DNA from: UBA5420 sp964485345 | GTDB lineage: Bacteria > Bacillota > Limnochordia > Darwinibacteriales > Darwinibacteriaceae | Reading direction: 5' to 3' | Assembly (NCBI GenBank): GCA_964485345.1 | Contig: CAZAJB010000108.1 | Span: 1-6,630, forward strand | DNA length: 6,630 nt | Shown: in pieces, positions 6,511 through 6,630 of the stretch | How the letters are laid out: each line of letters begins with the position of its first letter | Numbering within the stretch: the first letter of the stretch is position 1 | Position numbers and translations under genes: made by a program | Notes under the pieces: model-generated | The model's database searches: none | What the model saw: the letters and a program-made list of their open reading frames with translations, nothing else | What the model was told of the DNA's origin: nothing

Positions 6511-6528
6511 TGAGTGAGACCTCACTTT
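6511..6528. promoter_or_regulatory. Palindromic operator overlapping the tetR transcription start
   Basis: TGAGTGAGACCTCACTTT has 6 of 8 arm positions paired around central AC, with a perfect inner AGTGAG-AC-CTCACT (6513-6526). It begins five bases after the -10 box of the tetR promoter and overlaps the expected start of transcription, so a bound repressor would block initiation. It is the second copy of the site at 5823-5840. The merged form TGAGTGAGACCTCACTCA fits the TGAnTGA…TCAnTCA layout remembered for Bacillus FadR sites. Confidence 0.75.
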
Positions 6529-6532
6529 TTCT

Positions 6533-6561
6533 AGTATAGGATAGGAGAATTACCTTGTCAA
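6533..6561 (-). promoter_or_regulatory. Sigma-70/sigma-A promoter of tetR
   Basis: On the minus strand a perfect -35 TTGACA (6561-6556) is followed after exactly 17 bases by TATACT (6538-6533), five of six matches to TATAAT. Transcription should begin around 6525-6527, giving a leader of about 30 bases before the GTG start. This is the only near-consensus promoter seen in the window. It may also drive the whole operon if transcription continues through the 122-base gap. Confidence 0.8.
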
Positions 6562-6575
6562 GCAACTTTTGAATC

Positions 6576-6630
6576 GAGACTGTGTCAAGTAGTATCGGGT
6601 ACTTTTAAGCCCCCGAAGGATCCCAAAGTG
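6576..6630. other. Possible edge of a second insertion element (tentative)
   Basis: The sequence from GAGACTGTGTCAAGTAG onward looks like an insertion-sequence terminal repeat; termini beginning with GAGACTGTGTCAA are familiar to me from Firmicutes elements, possibly IS256-like. The window ends 55 bases later, with no transposase and no partner repeat, so this rests on memory alone. It starts 15 bases beyond the -35 of the tetR promoter. No gene is seen here. Confidence 0.22.

Noticed and set aside
6497..6565. ATG 6565 as the start of the TetR regulator
   Set aside because: It lies upstream of the promoter -35 (6556-6561), and the extra 23 residues are not TetR-like; GTG 6496 has a GGAGG site.
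6608..6625. CCTTCGGGGG element as a hairpin or attenuator on the minus strand
   Set aside because: Only two or three base pairs can form around TTCG, with no following T run.
1..6630. CRISPR array, tRNA, rRNA or riboswitch
   Set aside because: No regularly spaced repeats, no cloverleaf-like sequence, and intergenic gaps are too short and lack conserved aptamer elements.

Overview
The window looks like a chromosomal segment of a diderm (two-membrane) bacterium of moderate GC, by eye in the mid-40s percent. The gene signals are Firmicutes-like: strong GGAGG-type ribosome binding sites, TTG and GTG starts, and a near-consensus sigma-70/sigma-A promoter. However, the minus-strand operon encodes a signal-peptide-bearing beta-barrel that ends in a terminal Phe, which is an outer-membrane signature. 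A diderm Firmicute lineage would fit both observations, but this is inference and no taxonomic marker is present.

Left part (about 1-1511, plus strand): the remains of an IS21-family insertion sequence. It has degenerate direct repeats at its left side, a strong SD for istA that can be sequestered in a hairpin, and an istA transposase gene broken by an internal deletion of roughly 43 codons with a frame change. That deletion removes the segment between the first and second catalytic aspartates of the DDE domain. No istB and no matching right end are seen. A possible gene tail lies at the extreme left edge.

Centre and right (1568-6496, minus strand): four co-directional genes, in transcription order a FadR/YsiA-like TetR regulator (6496-5909), an RND/MMPL-type membrane exporter (5786-3501), a secreted LolA-like lipoprotein-sorting-type protein (3455-2676) and an outer-membrane beta-barrel protein (2674-1568). 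The last two are separated by one nucleotide. A hairpin at 1516-1555 sits between the convergent istA remnant and the barrel gene and probably terminates the operon.

Two near-identical 18-bp palindromes (15/18 identical) lie in front of tetR (6511-6528, just downstream of a TTGACA-17-TATACT promoter) and in front of the RND gene (5823-5840). They are the likely operators of the TetR protein and tie regulator and cassette into one circuit. Together the genes suggest a trans-envelope transport system: inner-membrane pump, periplasmic hydrophobic carrier and outer-membrane barrel, under a regulator of a type that usually senses acyl-CoA. Its substrate is unknown but is most plausibly a lipid or other hydrophobic molecule. 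The last ~55 bases may be the edge of a second insertion element. No gene-free stretch exceeds 300 bases.
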